Source: a bacterium
GTDB taxonomy: Bacteria > Bacteroidota > Bacteroidia > Bacteroidales > Muribaculaceae
Length of the DNA stretch: 22,517 nt
Assembly (NCBI GenBank): GCA_004559845.1
Contig: SFWW01000008.1
Coordinates: 1-22,517 of the forward strand
Direction of reading: 5' to 3'
A program made the position numbers and the translations under genes. Numbering within the stretch: the stretch's first letter is position 1; every line of letters starts with the position of its first letter. The notes beneath the pieces are model-generated. The model did not search any database, was not told the DNA's origin, and saw only the letters and a program-made list of their open reading frames with translations. This document shows positions 7,863 through 15,512 of this stretch, one piece after another.

Positions 7863-8828
7863 TTATTTTTTCTTATTTTTTTTCGAATCGGTTTTTGATT
7901 TAGCCTTGTCGTTCTTCTTTTTTTTGGGTGCATCGGCTTTTGCTTTGGGCGAGTCTTTAGGTTTTTCTTTCGCCTTTTCCGGAGGTTTTTGCTTTGTGTC
8001 GGCTTTTTCAGCATCCGATTCTTGAGCCATGGTTTGCGGTGCAAGCGATTCGTTTTCGTTGCTTTCACCGATGGAGTCCACGTGTTCGTGCACCACCTTC
8101 TTGTGTCGCAAATTGCCCACCACCTGATGGTTCCACTTCACCGAAATGGTGTCGTAGGTGTTCCATCCTTTTTCCGGCATCACTTTCCGGTAGAAAAGCA
8201 AGAGTTTTTTGAATTTGTTTTCAATATTGTCCACGCTGCCAAAATTCACCACATGTCCCAAAATATTGGGCACGATATAGATATTATTGGAATCGCGGTA
8301 TTCAATCATACCCACCAAGGCATTAATCATCGAATCGGATTGCACGTAATCGATGAGCGGAATCAATCGCTGCGGCGGATATTTTGCGGTGAAGTGTCCT
8401 TTCACAATCATCACATCGGAGGAGAAAGAAGTGGACACCGGCATTTGTTTGCCGTCGCGGTTCACGTAGTAGGCATTATCGCCATCCATCACCCTCATCA
8501 CCGGCACCAATTGCTTCACCTTCACCATCAGCACGCCATCCGAAGCCTTCACACATTCGCCATACTCCAAATAGGGCGAGCGTGCGAGCGCCTCTTCCAC
8601 CGCCTGAATGTCGATATCCTTCATAGGCACACCAATCAAGCGCAAGTGGCATTGGTTGAGGTATTGCAGCACCCCTTCGGCATTCACGAACGACGTGCTA
8701 TCGTTGTTCTCAATGCGAATATCCACTTTCACACACTTCTCGCCCTCGGTGCGAGCTTTAGTCCACACCACGCCCCACAAGAGCAGGCTTGCGAGAATGA
8801 TGATGATGATGTAGCGCGCGTATTTCAA
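7863..8828 (-). CDS. ftsQ: Cell division protein FtsQ with a lysine-rich C-terminal tail
   Basis: This 321-residue bitopic protein links early and late divisome components. One membrane segment (about 5-22, YARYIIIIILASLLLWGVVW) is followed by a periplasmic POTRA-like domain (about 34-112) and the FtsQ beta domain to about residue 240. The start is TTG (8828-8826). The in-frame TAA lies four codons upstream of it and the next ATG is at residue 69, so TTG is the only start that keeps the membrane segment. The TTGA overlaps the murC stop, implying coupled translation. The odd part is residues 242-321: a polar, acidic stretch (248-275), then about 45 residues dominated by K, P, A and D, ending SKKNKKK. 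FtsQ proteins of the group usually stop near the end of the beta domain. Confidence is high for family, low for the tail's purpose. Confidence 0.9.
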   Translation of the reverse strand: MKYARYIIIIILASLLLWGVVWTKARTEGEKCVKVDIRIENNDSTSFVNAEGVLQYLNQCHLRLIGVPMKDIDIQAVEEALARSPYLEYGECVKASDGVLMVKVKQLVPVMRVMDGDNAYYVNRDGKQMPVSTSFSSDVMIVKGHFTAKYPPQRLIPLIDYVQSDSMINALVGMIEYRDSNNIYIVPNILGHVVNFGSVDNIENKFKKLLLFYRKVMPEKGWNTYDTISVKWNHQVVGNLRHKKVVHEHVDSIGESNENESLAPQTMAQESDAEKADTKQKPPEKAKEKPKDSPKAKADAPKKKKNDKAKSKTDSKKNKKK

Positions 8829-10198
8829 TGTTGTTGTTTTTTTACTTCTTCACAAATTTCGGGTAGTAAGTTCACGATGTCGCCTGCTCCCACGGTGAGC
8901 AGCACTTCAAAGTTAAGATTTTGAATTGATTTAAGCAAGTTTTCTTTGCTGTAAATCTTCTTATTAGGGCATTTCACATCTTTCAAAATCAATTCGCTGT
9001 TTACCCCCTCAATGGGCAATTCGCGTGCCGGATAGATAGGCAGCAAAATCAATTCGTCGGCTTCGGAGAGTGCAGCGGCAAATTCGGGCGCAAAATCACG
9101 TGTACGGCTATAGAGGTGCGGCTGGAAAATCACCGTGAGCCTACGATTGGGGTACAGGCTCTTCACCGACCGAATGGAAGCCCGCAATTCATCGGGATGG
9201 TGTGCATAGTCGTCGATAACCACTTTGTTTGGTGTTTTGAGCCAAAATTCAAAGCGGCGTTTGGGTCCCATAAACGAGCCAATTGCCTCTTTCATGGCAT
9301 CCGCCGGCACGTTCGCCAAATGGCAAGCCGCCATAGCCGCCACGGCATTTTCGATATTGATATCCACCGGCACACCGAGGTTCACGTCGGCAATCACGCC
9401 ATCGGGCGTTACAAAGTCGAACACGATGTTCCCGTTGCCCTTGCGCACATTGGCGGCGTGGAAGTCGCCTTCGCTAAGCGAATAGGTGTAGCATCTCACT
9501 TCATCGCCGATGCGCGGCTTCAAATCCAAACCCGTGTGCACGATGAGTGCGCCGCCCGGGCGAATCAATTCGGTGAAATGTGCAAAACTCTCCAAATAAT
9601 TTTCGTAGGTGCCATAGATGTCGAGGTGGTCGGCATCGGTGGAGGTAATCACCGCGATGTAGGGCTTCAGATGATGAAACGAGCGGTCGAATTCGTCGGC
9701 TTCAATCACGGAATAGGGGCTACTATCGGAAAGCAGAAAATTGCTGCCATAATTGCGCAACACGCCACCCAAGAAAGCATTGCTACCAATGCCCGACACC
9801 TCCAAAATGTGCGCCGCCATACTCGAAGTGGTGGTTTTGCCATGTGTGCCGGCAAAGCAGAGCGCTTGCGAATGCTCCGTAACCACGCCCAGCACTTTGG
9901 CACGCTTCACCACCTCAAATCCGTGGCTTCTGAACCATTGCAAACCGGCGTGCGAATCGGGGATGGCAGGGGTGTAGACCACGAGGGTGGTGTTGGCATC
10001 GCGGCAATAATCGGGGATGAGCGCCGGATTTTCGTCGTAGGCAAAATCCACCCCTTCCGCCTCCAGTGCGGCGGTGAGTTCGCTCGGCGTGCGGTCGTAA
10101 GCCGCCACTTTTTTACCTTTCGACAAGAAATAGCGTTCGAGTGCCGCCATTCCTATGCCGCCACCGCCCACAAAATATATGCAATCAAAATCTTTCAT
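8825..10198 (-). CDS. murC: UDP-N-acetylmuramate--L-alanine ligase MurC
   Basis: This 457-residue cytoplasmic ligase adds L-alanine to UDP-MurNAc, the first amino-acid step of the peptidoglycan stem peptide. The N-terminal Rossmann motif is VGGGGIGMAALERYF (10-24); the family norm is GxGGxGM, so the extra glycine is a minor variant. The ATP-binding P-loop is GTHGKTTTSSM (117-127), the metal/substrate motif EADEFDRSF (166-174), and the central motif DDYAHHPDEL lies near residue 320. ATG at 10198 is preceded by AAAAAAAG. The upstream 132-nt gap to murG carries two tandem repeats. The 3' end overlaps the TTG start of ftsQ. Confidence 0.97.
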   Translation of the reverse strand: MKDFDCIYFVGGGGIGMAALERYFLSKGKKVAAYDRTPSELTAALEAEGVDFAYDENPALIPDYCRDANTTLVVYTPAIPDSHAGLQWFRSHGFEVVKRAKVLGVVTEHSQALCFAGTHGKTTTSSMAAHILEVSGIGSNAFLGGVLRNYGSNFLLSDSSPYSVIEADEFDRSFHHLKPYIAVITSTDADHLDIYGTYENYLESFAHFTELIRPGGALIVHTGLDLKPRIGDEVRCYTYSLSEGDFHAANVRKGNGNIVFDFVTPDGVIADVNLGVPVDINIENAVAAMAACHLANVPADAMKEAIGSFMGPKRRFEFWLKTPNKVVIDDYAHHPDELRASIRSVKSLYPNRRLTVIFQPHLYSRTRDFAPEFAAALSEADELILLPIYPARELPIEGVNSELILKDVKCPNKKIYSKENLLKSIQNLNFEVLLTVGAGDIVNLLPEICEEVKKQQH

Positions 10199-10206
10199 CT
10201 TTTTTT

Positions 10207-10240
10207 AGAAGTTAAGAAGTTAAAGAAGTTAAAGAAGTTA
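10207..10240. repeat. Tandem 8/9-bp repeat just upstream of murC
   Basis: Four copies of AGAAGTTA(A) run at 10207-10214, 10215-10223, 10224-10232 and 10233-10240, alternating 8- and 9-bp units. In the transcript (minus strand) they read CUUAACUUCUUUAACUUC..., ending 8 nt before the AAAAAAAG-AUG of murC. They therefore sit in the murC ribosome-entry region. A small hairpin (AAGAC-GAAT-GTCTT, 10240-10253) abuts the array. Confidence 0.85.
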
Positions 10241-10266
10241 AGACGAATGTCTTGTGGCTTCAAAAC

Positions 10267-10330
10267 TTGTTGACTTGTTGACTCGTTGACTTGTTGACTT
10301 GTTGACTCGTTGACTTGTTGGCTCGTTGAC
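10267..10330. repeat. Eight-copy octamer tandem array after the murG stop codon
   Basis: Eight head-to-tail 8-bp units of consensus TYGTTGAC occupy 10267-10330: TTGTTGAC at units 1, 2, 4 and 5, TCGTTGAC at 3, 6 and 8, and TTGTTGGC at 7. The array ends exactly where the murG stop codon (10333-10331) begins. In the transcript it reads GUCAACRA repeated. It encodes no protein and is not a multiple of 3, so it is a non-coding spacer that can change length by slippage. Confidence 0.9.
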
Positions 10331-11446
10331 TCAAGAACCGACAATTTTCATTACTTCGTCCACGATGTGCTCGGCAGCATTGAGCAGTGCCATGCGTTCC
10401 ACATTTTCCCCGAGCGAGCTGAGTGTTTCGGGGTCGTTGATGGTGGCAAGCATGGTGTCGACCAGTTTTTCCGGTGCATCGGCATCAGCCACCATAATGG
10501 CGGCATTGCGGTTGGCAAGGGCGAGCGCATTTTTGGTTTGGTGGTCTTCCGCCACATTGGGCGAAGGCACCAAAATCGAGGGTTTGCCCAAGAGTTGGAG
10601 CTCGCTGATGCTGCTTGCTCCGGCACGCGAAACCACCAAGTCGGCAGCGCGGTAAGCCATATCCATATTGCTGATAAACGGCATTTGAATCACATTTTTC
10701 ACGCCCGATTGCTTCAGGGCTTCCCGGCATTGCTCATCGTAGATTTTGCCGCTTTGCCACACCACCTGCACCTCATTAGCCACGGCACCGATTTTGTGCA
10801 AATCGCCGATGATGCTTTGATTGATGGTGCGAGCACCGAGGCTGCCGCCAATAATCAGCACGGTAGCCTTGTCGGGGTCGATGCCCAGCGCCTTTTTTGC
10901 ATCTTCTGCCGACGCCTCACATTCCAATAGATTTCGGCGCACCGGATTGCCGGTGAGCACAATTTTTTCGGCAGGGAAAAAGCGTTCCATCCCCTCGTAA
11001 GCCACGCAAATGCACTTTGCCCCTTTGGCAAGGAGTTTGTTGGTAACCCCGGCATAGGAATTTTGCTCCTGCAGCAAGGTAGGGATACCCTTCTTTTGTG
11101 CAGCCTTCAGCATCGGACCGCTGGCATATCCGCCCACGCCAATGGCAATATCGGGTTTGAAATCCTTCAAAATTTGGTTTGCCAATCGAATGCTTTTCCA
11201 CAATTTCATCAGCACCTTCACATTGCGGAGCAAGTGCTTGCGGTCGAATCCACACACCGGCAGCCCTTTGATATCGTAGCCGGCAGCCGGCACACGTTCC
11301 ATTTCCATTCTGCCCTCAGCGCCCACAAACAAGATTTGTGCTTGAGGAAATCGCCGGCGAATTTCGTTGGCAATTGAAAGCGCCGGAAAAATGTGACCGC
11401 CGGTACCTCCGCCGCTCACAAGAAATCGTTTACTATTTCCAGACAT
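10331..11446 (-). CDS. murG: UDP-GlcNAc:lipid I N-acetylglucosaminyltransferase MurG
   Basis: This 371-residue peripheral inner-membrane GT-B glycosyltransferase converts lipid I to lipid II. I chose the ATG at 11446 (MSGNSKRFLVSGGGTGGH) because it places the first glycine-rich loop at residues 11-17 with His18, as in the family. The open frame continues 25 codons upstream, but those lie inside ftsW in another frame. Other motifs are GVGGYASGP, LLQEQNSYAGVTNKLLAK (acceptor side), the second G-loop IIGGSLGARTIN, and the UDP-binding RAGASSISELQLLGKPSILVP...DHQTKNA. The start overlaps the ftsW 3' end by 14 nt. The stop is followed at once by the octamer array. Confidence 0.97.
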   Translation of the reverse strand: MSGNSKRFLVSGGGTGGHIFPALSIANEIRRRFPQAQILFVGAEGRMEMERVPAAGYDIKGLPVCGFDRKHLLRNVKVLMKLWKSIRLANQILKDFKPDIAIGVGGYASGPMLKAAQKKGIPTLLQEQNSYAGVTNKLLAKGAKCICVAYEGMERFFPAEKIVLTGNPVRRNLLECEASAEDAKKALGIDPDKATVLIIGGSLGARTINQSIIGDLHKIGAVANEVQVVWQSGKIYDEQCREALKQSGVKNVIQMPFISNMDMAYRAADLVVSRAGASSISELQLLGKPSILVPSPNVAEDHQTKNALALANRNAAIMVADADAPEKLVDTMLATINDPETLSSLGENVERMALLNAAEHIVDEVMKIVGS

Positions 11447-12821
11447 TTTTATAATTGATAAGTTGTGAAGGATTCTCCGCGCGCAATTCTTCGGGCAGAG
11501 CCATCTCTTCTTTCGTTGCATTTTCTTTATCCGTAAGTCCTGCCACCGTGCGGCTGATGCTCAGCAAAAGCGCAAAGGCATAACTGGTGACCACAATGGC
11601 AGAGCCGCCCTTCGAGATGAGCGGTAAAGGTTGGCCCGACACCGGAAATACGCCGGTGTTGATGGCAATGTGAAACAGCGCTTGCAGGGTAATCATTGAA
11701 GCCAATCCAATCACCATCAGCGTAGGCAAGGTGCGCCTACAGCGCCGCGCTATCATAGCGGCACGCAGTAGCAGTGCCAAAAAGAGGGTGAGCACAATCA
11801 CCCCGCCAATGAGCCCGGTGTCTTCCACAATGATAGAGAACACATAGTCGCTCGAAGCCAGAGGCAAACGGCTCGTTTCGCGCGAATTGCCGAAAAACAC
11901 CCCCGTCACACCGCCGTGAGCTTGCGCCATGTAGGCAAACATCTCCTGGTCGTTTTCGTTGGGAATGATAGGTCGAGTCCACAGCGAATCGTTGTTGAGC
12001 CAATTTTCGATGCGCTTTTTGCGCACATTAGAGCGATCCACCTTCTTTTTTCCTTTTTTGGAGGCTTGCTCCGCAACCAAGTCGCCGTTTTCACCCTCTT
12101 GCATCACCTGTTCGGTTTGGGAGCGTGATTTTTGCAGGTTTTCATCTTTGTCATCGTTCGACGACTTAATCATATAGATAGCGCCGCCCACCAATCCAAA
12201 GGCTACCAGCAAAATGGCAATTCTCTTGAAGGTGATGCCGCCTACCACCATCATCACCAAACTGATGCTCGTGAGCAGCAAGAAGTTGGTCATACCATTC
12301 ACATAGGTGAGCAAGCCATACACGGCAATGAGCAGCACACACACGATCACGCCATTGTTGCTCACGCCATTGCCTTTCTGTGTGCGCGAAAGCACGAGCG
12401 AAAGGCATAGCACCACCGCCAATTTGGCAATTTCAAAAGGCTGAACCGATATGCCCACCACCCGAAACGAACGCTGGGCATTGTTGTAGTTTTCGCCAAA
12501 AAAGAGCACATATATCAGCAGCAAAATCGAAATTGCGGTGAGCCCTACGGTGTAGAAAATGAGGTATTTTTTGTTGGTGTAGGGAATGCGATAGGTGGCA
12601 AGCAGCAGTCCTCCGCCAATCATTAAGAAGAGGATGTGCTTAAGGATGGGCATATACACACCCATTTTCACCACTTCGCGAGAAGCGGCGCTATAGGTTT
12701 CTACCAGCGAAATCACGATAAGCATGATGTAGATGCCCCAAATCCAGGGGTCGCCATGCTTACGCGTCATTTCCTCGTAGCGATGCGCCTTTTCGCTGAT
12801 ATGTGATTTATTGTTGCTCAT
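11433..12821 (-). CDS. ftsW: Septal peptidoglycan glycosyltransferase FtsW (SEDS family)
   Basis: This 462-residue polytopic inner-membrane protein polymerises lipid II with FtsI. About ten hydrophobic segments lie between residues 26 and 425. SEDS hallmarks are ISVQPFEIAKLA (124-135), the catalytic-region SSDYVFSIIVEDTGLIGG (323-340, with Asp325 at the position of the essential SEDS aspartate) and NTGVFPVSGQPLPLISKGGSA (388-408). The large extracytoplasmic loop (about 219-320) is long and highly charged: an acidic part (222-250) and a basic one (SKKGKKKVDRSNVRKKR, 254-270) before the conserved catalytic region. The C-terminal 30 residues are cytoplasmic and acidic. It sits between murD (27-nt gap) and murG (14-nt overlap), the normal dcw position, which favours FtsW over RodA. 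Confidence 0.95.
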   Translation of the reverse strand: MSNNKSHISEKAHRYEEMTRKHGDPWIWGIYIMLIVISLVETYSAASREVVKMGVYMPILKHILFLMIGGGLLLATYRIPYTNKKYLIFYTVGLTAISILLLIYVLFFGENYNNAQRSFRVVGISVQPFEIAKLAVVLCLSLVLSRTQKGNGVSNNGVIVCVLLIAVYGLLTYVNGMTNFLLLTSISLVMMVVGGITFKRIAILLVAFGLVGGAIYMIKSSNDDKDENLQKSRSQTEQVMQEGENGDLVAEQASKKGKKKVDRSNVRKKRIENWLNNDSLWTRPIIPNENDQEMFAYMAQAHGGVTGVFFGNSRETSRLPLASSDYVFSIIVEDTGLIGGVIVLTLFLALLLRAAMIARRCRRTLPTLMVIGLASMITLQALFHIAINTGVFPVSGQPLPLISKGGSAIVVTSYAFALLLSISRTVAGLTDKENATKEEMALPEELRAENPSQLINYKNVWK

Positions 12822-12848
12822 TGATAGAGATAAAAGCTATGGAGTGGA

Positions 12849-14204
12849 TTATTCTGCTATGGCATTCACGCCATTTTTAAATTGCTCGCCGCGGTCTTCC
12901 ATATTGCGAAACAAGTCGAAACTTGCGCAGCAAGGCGAGAGCAGCACGGTGTCGCCCTTTTGCGCCCATTCTTCGCATTTGGCAAGGCATTCTTTCATGC
13001 TGTGAGTGTCGGCGATTTGAGGCACTTTTTCGTTGAAGAATTGCAGGATTTTGCTATTGTCGGCACCCAAGCACACAATGGCGCGCACTTTGGTGCTAAC
13101 AAAATCGAGCAATTCGGTGTAGTCGTTGCCTTTATCTTTTCCGCCGAGAATGAGCACCACCGGGGTAGTCATACTTTCAAGGGCATAGTAGCAAGCATTC
13201 ACGTTGGTGGCTTTGGAATCGTTGATATAGGTTACGCCATTCACGGTGCGCACAAATTCCAATCGATGCTCCACCGCCTCGAAATCGGCGAGTGCTCGGC
13301 GAATCACGTCTTGCTTAATGTGCAAGCACGAAGCCGACAAACCGGCAGCCATAGAATTGTATACATTGTGCAACCCCTTGATAGCGAGTTCGGCTCTCGG
13401 AATTTGCCATTGGTGTCCATCGATGTTGAAATTCACCATATTGTCGGCATCAACGTATGCCGCCAGCGATTCGTCGGTCGTGGCATCGAAGGGCAGGAGT
13501 CGGGCTTCGGTGTGGATATGCTTGAGTTGGGCATCGATAATGGGGTCGCCTTGCCAATAGATAAACGTGTCGTTGGCATCTTGGTTTTGCATGATGCGGA
13601 ATTTGGCAGCGGCATAATTCTCCATCTTAAAGTCGTAGCGGTCGAGGTGGTCGGGGGTGATGTTGAGCAGCACCGCCACATTCGCCTTGAATTGATACAT
13701 GTTATCGAGTTGGAAACTGCTCAATTCAATCACATACACATCGTGATGCTCAGTGGCCACTTGCAGCGCCAGGCTATTGCCCACATTGCCGGCAAGCCCC
13801 ACATTCAGTCCGGCCTTGGAGAGGATGTGGTAGGTGAGCATAGTGGTGGTGGTTTTGCCGTTGCTACCGGTGATGCACACCATTTTGGCATCGGTGTAGC
13901 GCCCGGCAAACTCAATTTCGCTGATGATAGGAATGTGTTTAGCCGCTGCTTTTTGCAGAATGGGAACCGAGGAAGGGATGCCCGGACTCTTGATGATTTC
14001 GTGGGCTTGCAGCACCTTTTCTTCGGTGTGCTGTCCTTCTTCCCAAGCAATGTGGTAGCGATTGAGCAACTCTTTATATTTCGGTGCAATGCTCCCCATA
14101 TCGCTCAGCCACACATCCATACCCTTCACCTTGGCGAGCACGGCGGCTCCGGCGCCACTTTCGCCTCCACCAAGCACTACTATACGTTTGTTGTTTGTTG
14201 TCAT
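12849..14204 (-). CDS. murD: UDP-N-acetylmuramoyl-L-alanine--D-glutamate ligase MurD
   Basis: This 451-residue cytoplasmic ligase adds D-glutamate to UDP-MurNAc-L-Ala. Domain 1 binds UDP (VVLGGGESGAGAAVLAK, 9-25). The ATP P-loop is CITGSNGKTTTTMLTYHI (110-127). The central domain contains the metal and carbamyl-lysine region NITPDHLDRYDFKMENYAAAKFRI, and the C-terminal domain has INDSKATNVNACYYAL and LILGGKDKGNDY. ATG at 14204 begins MTTNNKRIVVLGG, the expected N-terminus. The gap to mraY is 35 nt, AT-rich, with repeated ATATAT, and that to ftsW is 27 nt. No anomalies seen. Confidence 0.97.
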   Translation of the reverse strand: MTTNNKRIVVLGGGESGAGAAVLAKVKGMDVWLSDMGSIAPKYKELLNRYHIAWEEGQHTEEKVLQAHEIIKSPGIPSSVPILQKAAAKHIPIISEIEFAGRYTDAKMVCITGSNGKTTTTMLTYHILSKAGLNVGLAGNVGNSLALQVATEHHDVYVIELSSFQLDNMYQFKANVAVLLNITPDHLDRYDFKMENYAAAKFRIMQNQDANDTFIYWQGDPIIDAQLKHIHTEARLLPFDATTDESLAAYVDADNMVNFNIDGHQWQIPRAELAIKGLHNVYNSMAAGLSASCLHIKQDVIRRALADFEAVEHRLEFVRTVNGVTYINDSKATNVNACYYALESMTTPVVLILGGKDKGNDYTELLDFVSTKVRAIVCLGADNSKILQFFNEKVPQIADTHSMKECLAKCEEWAQKGDTVLLSPCCASFDLFRNMEDRGEQFKNGVNAIAE

Positions 14205-14239
14205 TGCCTATATATATGTAAATATATGTGTAAAAGGAA

Positions 14240-15499
14240 TTATCGAATTTTTAATGTCACAAAAGTGATAACCGCCAAAAAGATAGCCACCAAGAAAAAT
14301 CGCATCACGATTTTCGACTCAGGAATGGCGTTGAGGGGTTTTTGCCAAAGGGCGTCAACCTTGCCGCCGGGCACTTGAAAATGGTGGTGGAGAGGCGTCA
14401 TTTTAAAGATACGCTTGCCCACGCCGGTTTTCTTTTTCGTGTATTTGAAATATGCCACTTGCATCATCACCGAAATGTCTTCCACAAAGAAAGTGAGGCA
14501 CAAAATGGGGATGAGCAATTCCTTGCGGATGAGGATGGCAAACACGGCAATGATGCCCCCCAGGCAGAGGCTGCCGGTGTCGCCCATAAACACCTGTGCC
14601 GGGAAGGAATTATACCATAAGAAACCGATGGTGGCACCGATGAAAGCGGAGGCATACACCACCAATTCCGAGCTTTCCGGAATGTACATAATGTTGAGGT
14701 ACGACGAATAAATCACATTGCCGCCCAGATAGCACATAATCGCCAATGCTACCCCTATGATGGCAGAGGTGCCGGTGGCTAAGCCATCGAGGCCATCGGT
14801 GAGGTTGGCACCATTGCTCACGGCGGTTACCACAAAAATGGTAACCAAAATAAACACAATCCAGCCGCCGGTTTGTGCGTGGTCGCCCATCCATTTCGTG
14901 AGCATGGCATAATCGAAATTGTGGTTCTTCACAAAGGGGATGGTGGTTTTGGTGGATTTTTGTGTTTCGCTATTGTGCTTCACCACCATTTCGCTGGTTT
15001 GCTTATTTTCCACCACCACATTTTCATTGATCACGATATTGGGCGAGAGATACATAGTGAGTCCCACAATCAATCCCAGCCCCACTTGTCCAATGATTTT
15101 GAATTTGCCCTTCATGCCGTCTTTATTGTGGCGTGCAATTTTCAGATAATCGTCGGCAAAGCCCAAGGCTCCGCACCAAAGCGTGGCAACAATCATTAGC
15201 AGCATATACACATTGTTGAGTTTGCCCAAAAGCAAGCAAGGCACGAGGATGGAAATAATGATAATTACGCCACCCATGGTGGGCGTACCTTTCTTTTCCA
15301 TCTGCCCTTGGAGACCGAGGTTGCGCACGATTTCGCCCACTTGCATCAATTGCAAGCGCTCAATAATTTTTCTGCCAAACACGATGGCGATGAAAAGCGA
15401 AAGCACCAGCGCCATACCGGAGCGGAAGGTGATGTATTCAAACAAGCGTGCGCCGGGCACGGAATACTCTTCTAATGCGTGAAATAGATGATATAGCAT
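14240..15499 (-). CDS. mraY: Phospho-N-acetylmuramoyl-pentapeptide transferase MraY
   Basis: This 419-residue polytopic inner-membrane enzyme transfers phospho-MurNAc-pentapeptide to undecaprenyl phosphate, making lipid I. Catalytic motifs are GFADDYLK (113-120, Asp116/Asp117), NLTDGLDGLATG (232-243, Asp235), FMGDTGSL (304-311) and the His cluster MTPLHHHFQ (367-375). The N-terminal KKGTPTMGG (69-77) is also conserved. Residues about 157-205 are an extra periplasmic-side loop (VVVENKQTSE...KNHNFDY) that makes the protein longer than the roughly 320-360 residues of many MraY proteins; I recall such a loop in Bacteroidota. ATG at 15499 follows murE by 13 nt. Confidence 0.97.
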   Translation of the reverse strand: MLYHLFHALEEYSVPGARLFEYITFRSGMALVLSLFIAIVFGRKIIERLQLMQVGEIVRNLGLQGQMEKKGTPTMGGVIIIISILVPCLLLGKLNNVYMLLMIVATLWCGALGFADDYLKIARHNKDGMKGKFKIIGQVGLGLIVGLTMYLSPNIVINENVVVENKQTSEMVVKHNSETQKSTKTTIPFVKNHNFDYAMLTKWMGDHAQTGGWIVFILVTIFVVTAVSNGANLTDGLDGLATGTSAIIGVALAIMCYLGGNVIYSSYLNIMYIPESSELVVYASAFIGATIGFLWYNSFPAQVFMGDTGSLCLGGIIAVFAILIRKELLIPILCLTFFVEDISVMMQVAYFKYTKKKTGVGKRIFKMTPLHHHFQVPGGKVDALWQKPLNAIPESKIVMRFFLVAIFLAVITFVTLKIR

Positions 15500-15512
15500 A
15501 TCGAATCAGAGT

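Noticed and set aside
10267..10330. CRISPR array
   Set aside because: The units are 8 bp and contiguous with no unique spacers, and no cas genes are nearby, so this is a simple tandem repeat.
11447..11521. 25-codon N-terminal extension of murG
   Set aside because: It overlaps ftsW in another frame; the ATG at 11446 puts the glycine-rich loop in its normal place.
12882..14378. A 498-codon open frame on the plus strand opposite murD and the mraY end (and a 490-codon one opposite murE)
   Set aside because: These are antisense shadows of murD/mraY and murE. They are rich in His, Gly and Val from reverse-complemented codons, have no recognisable domain, and cross real gene boundaries.
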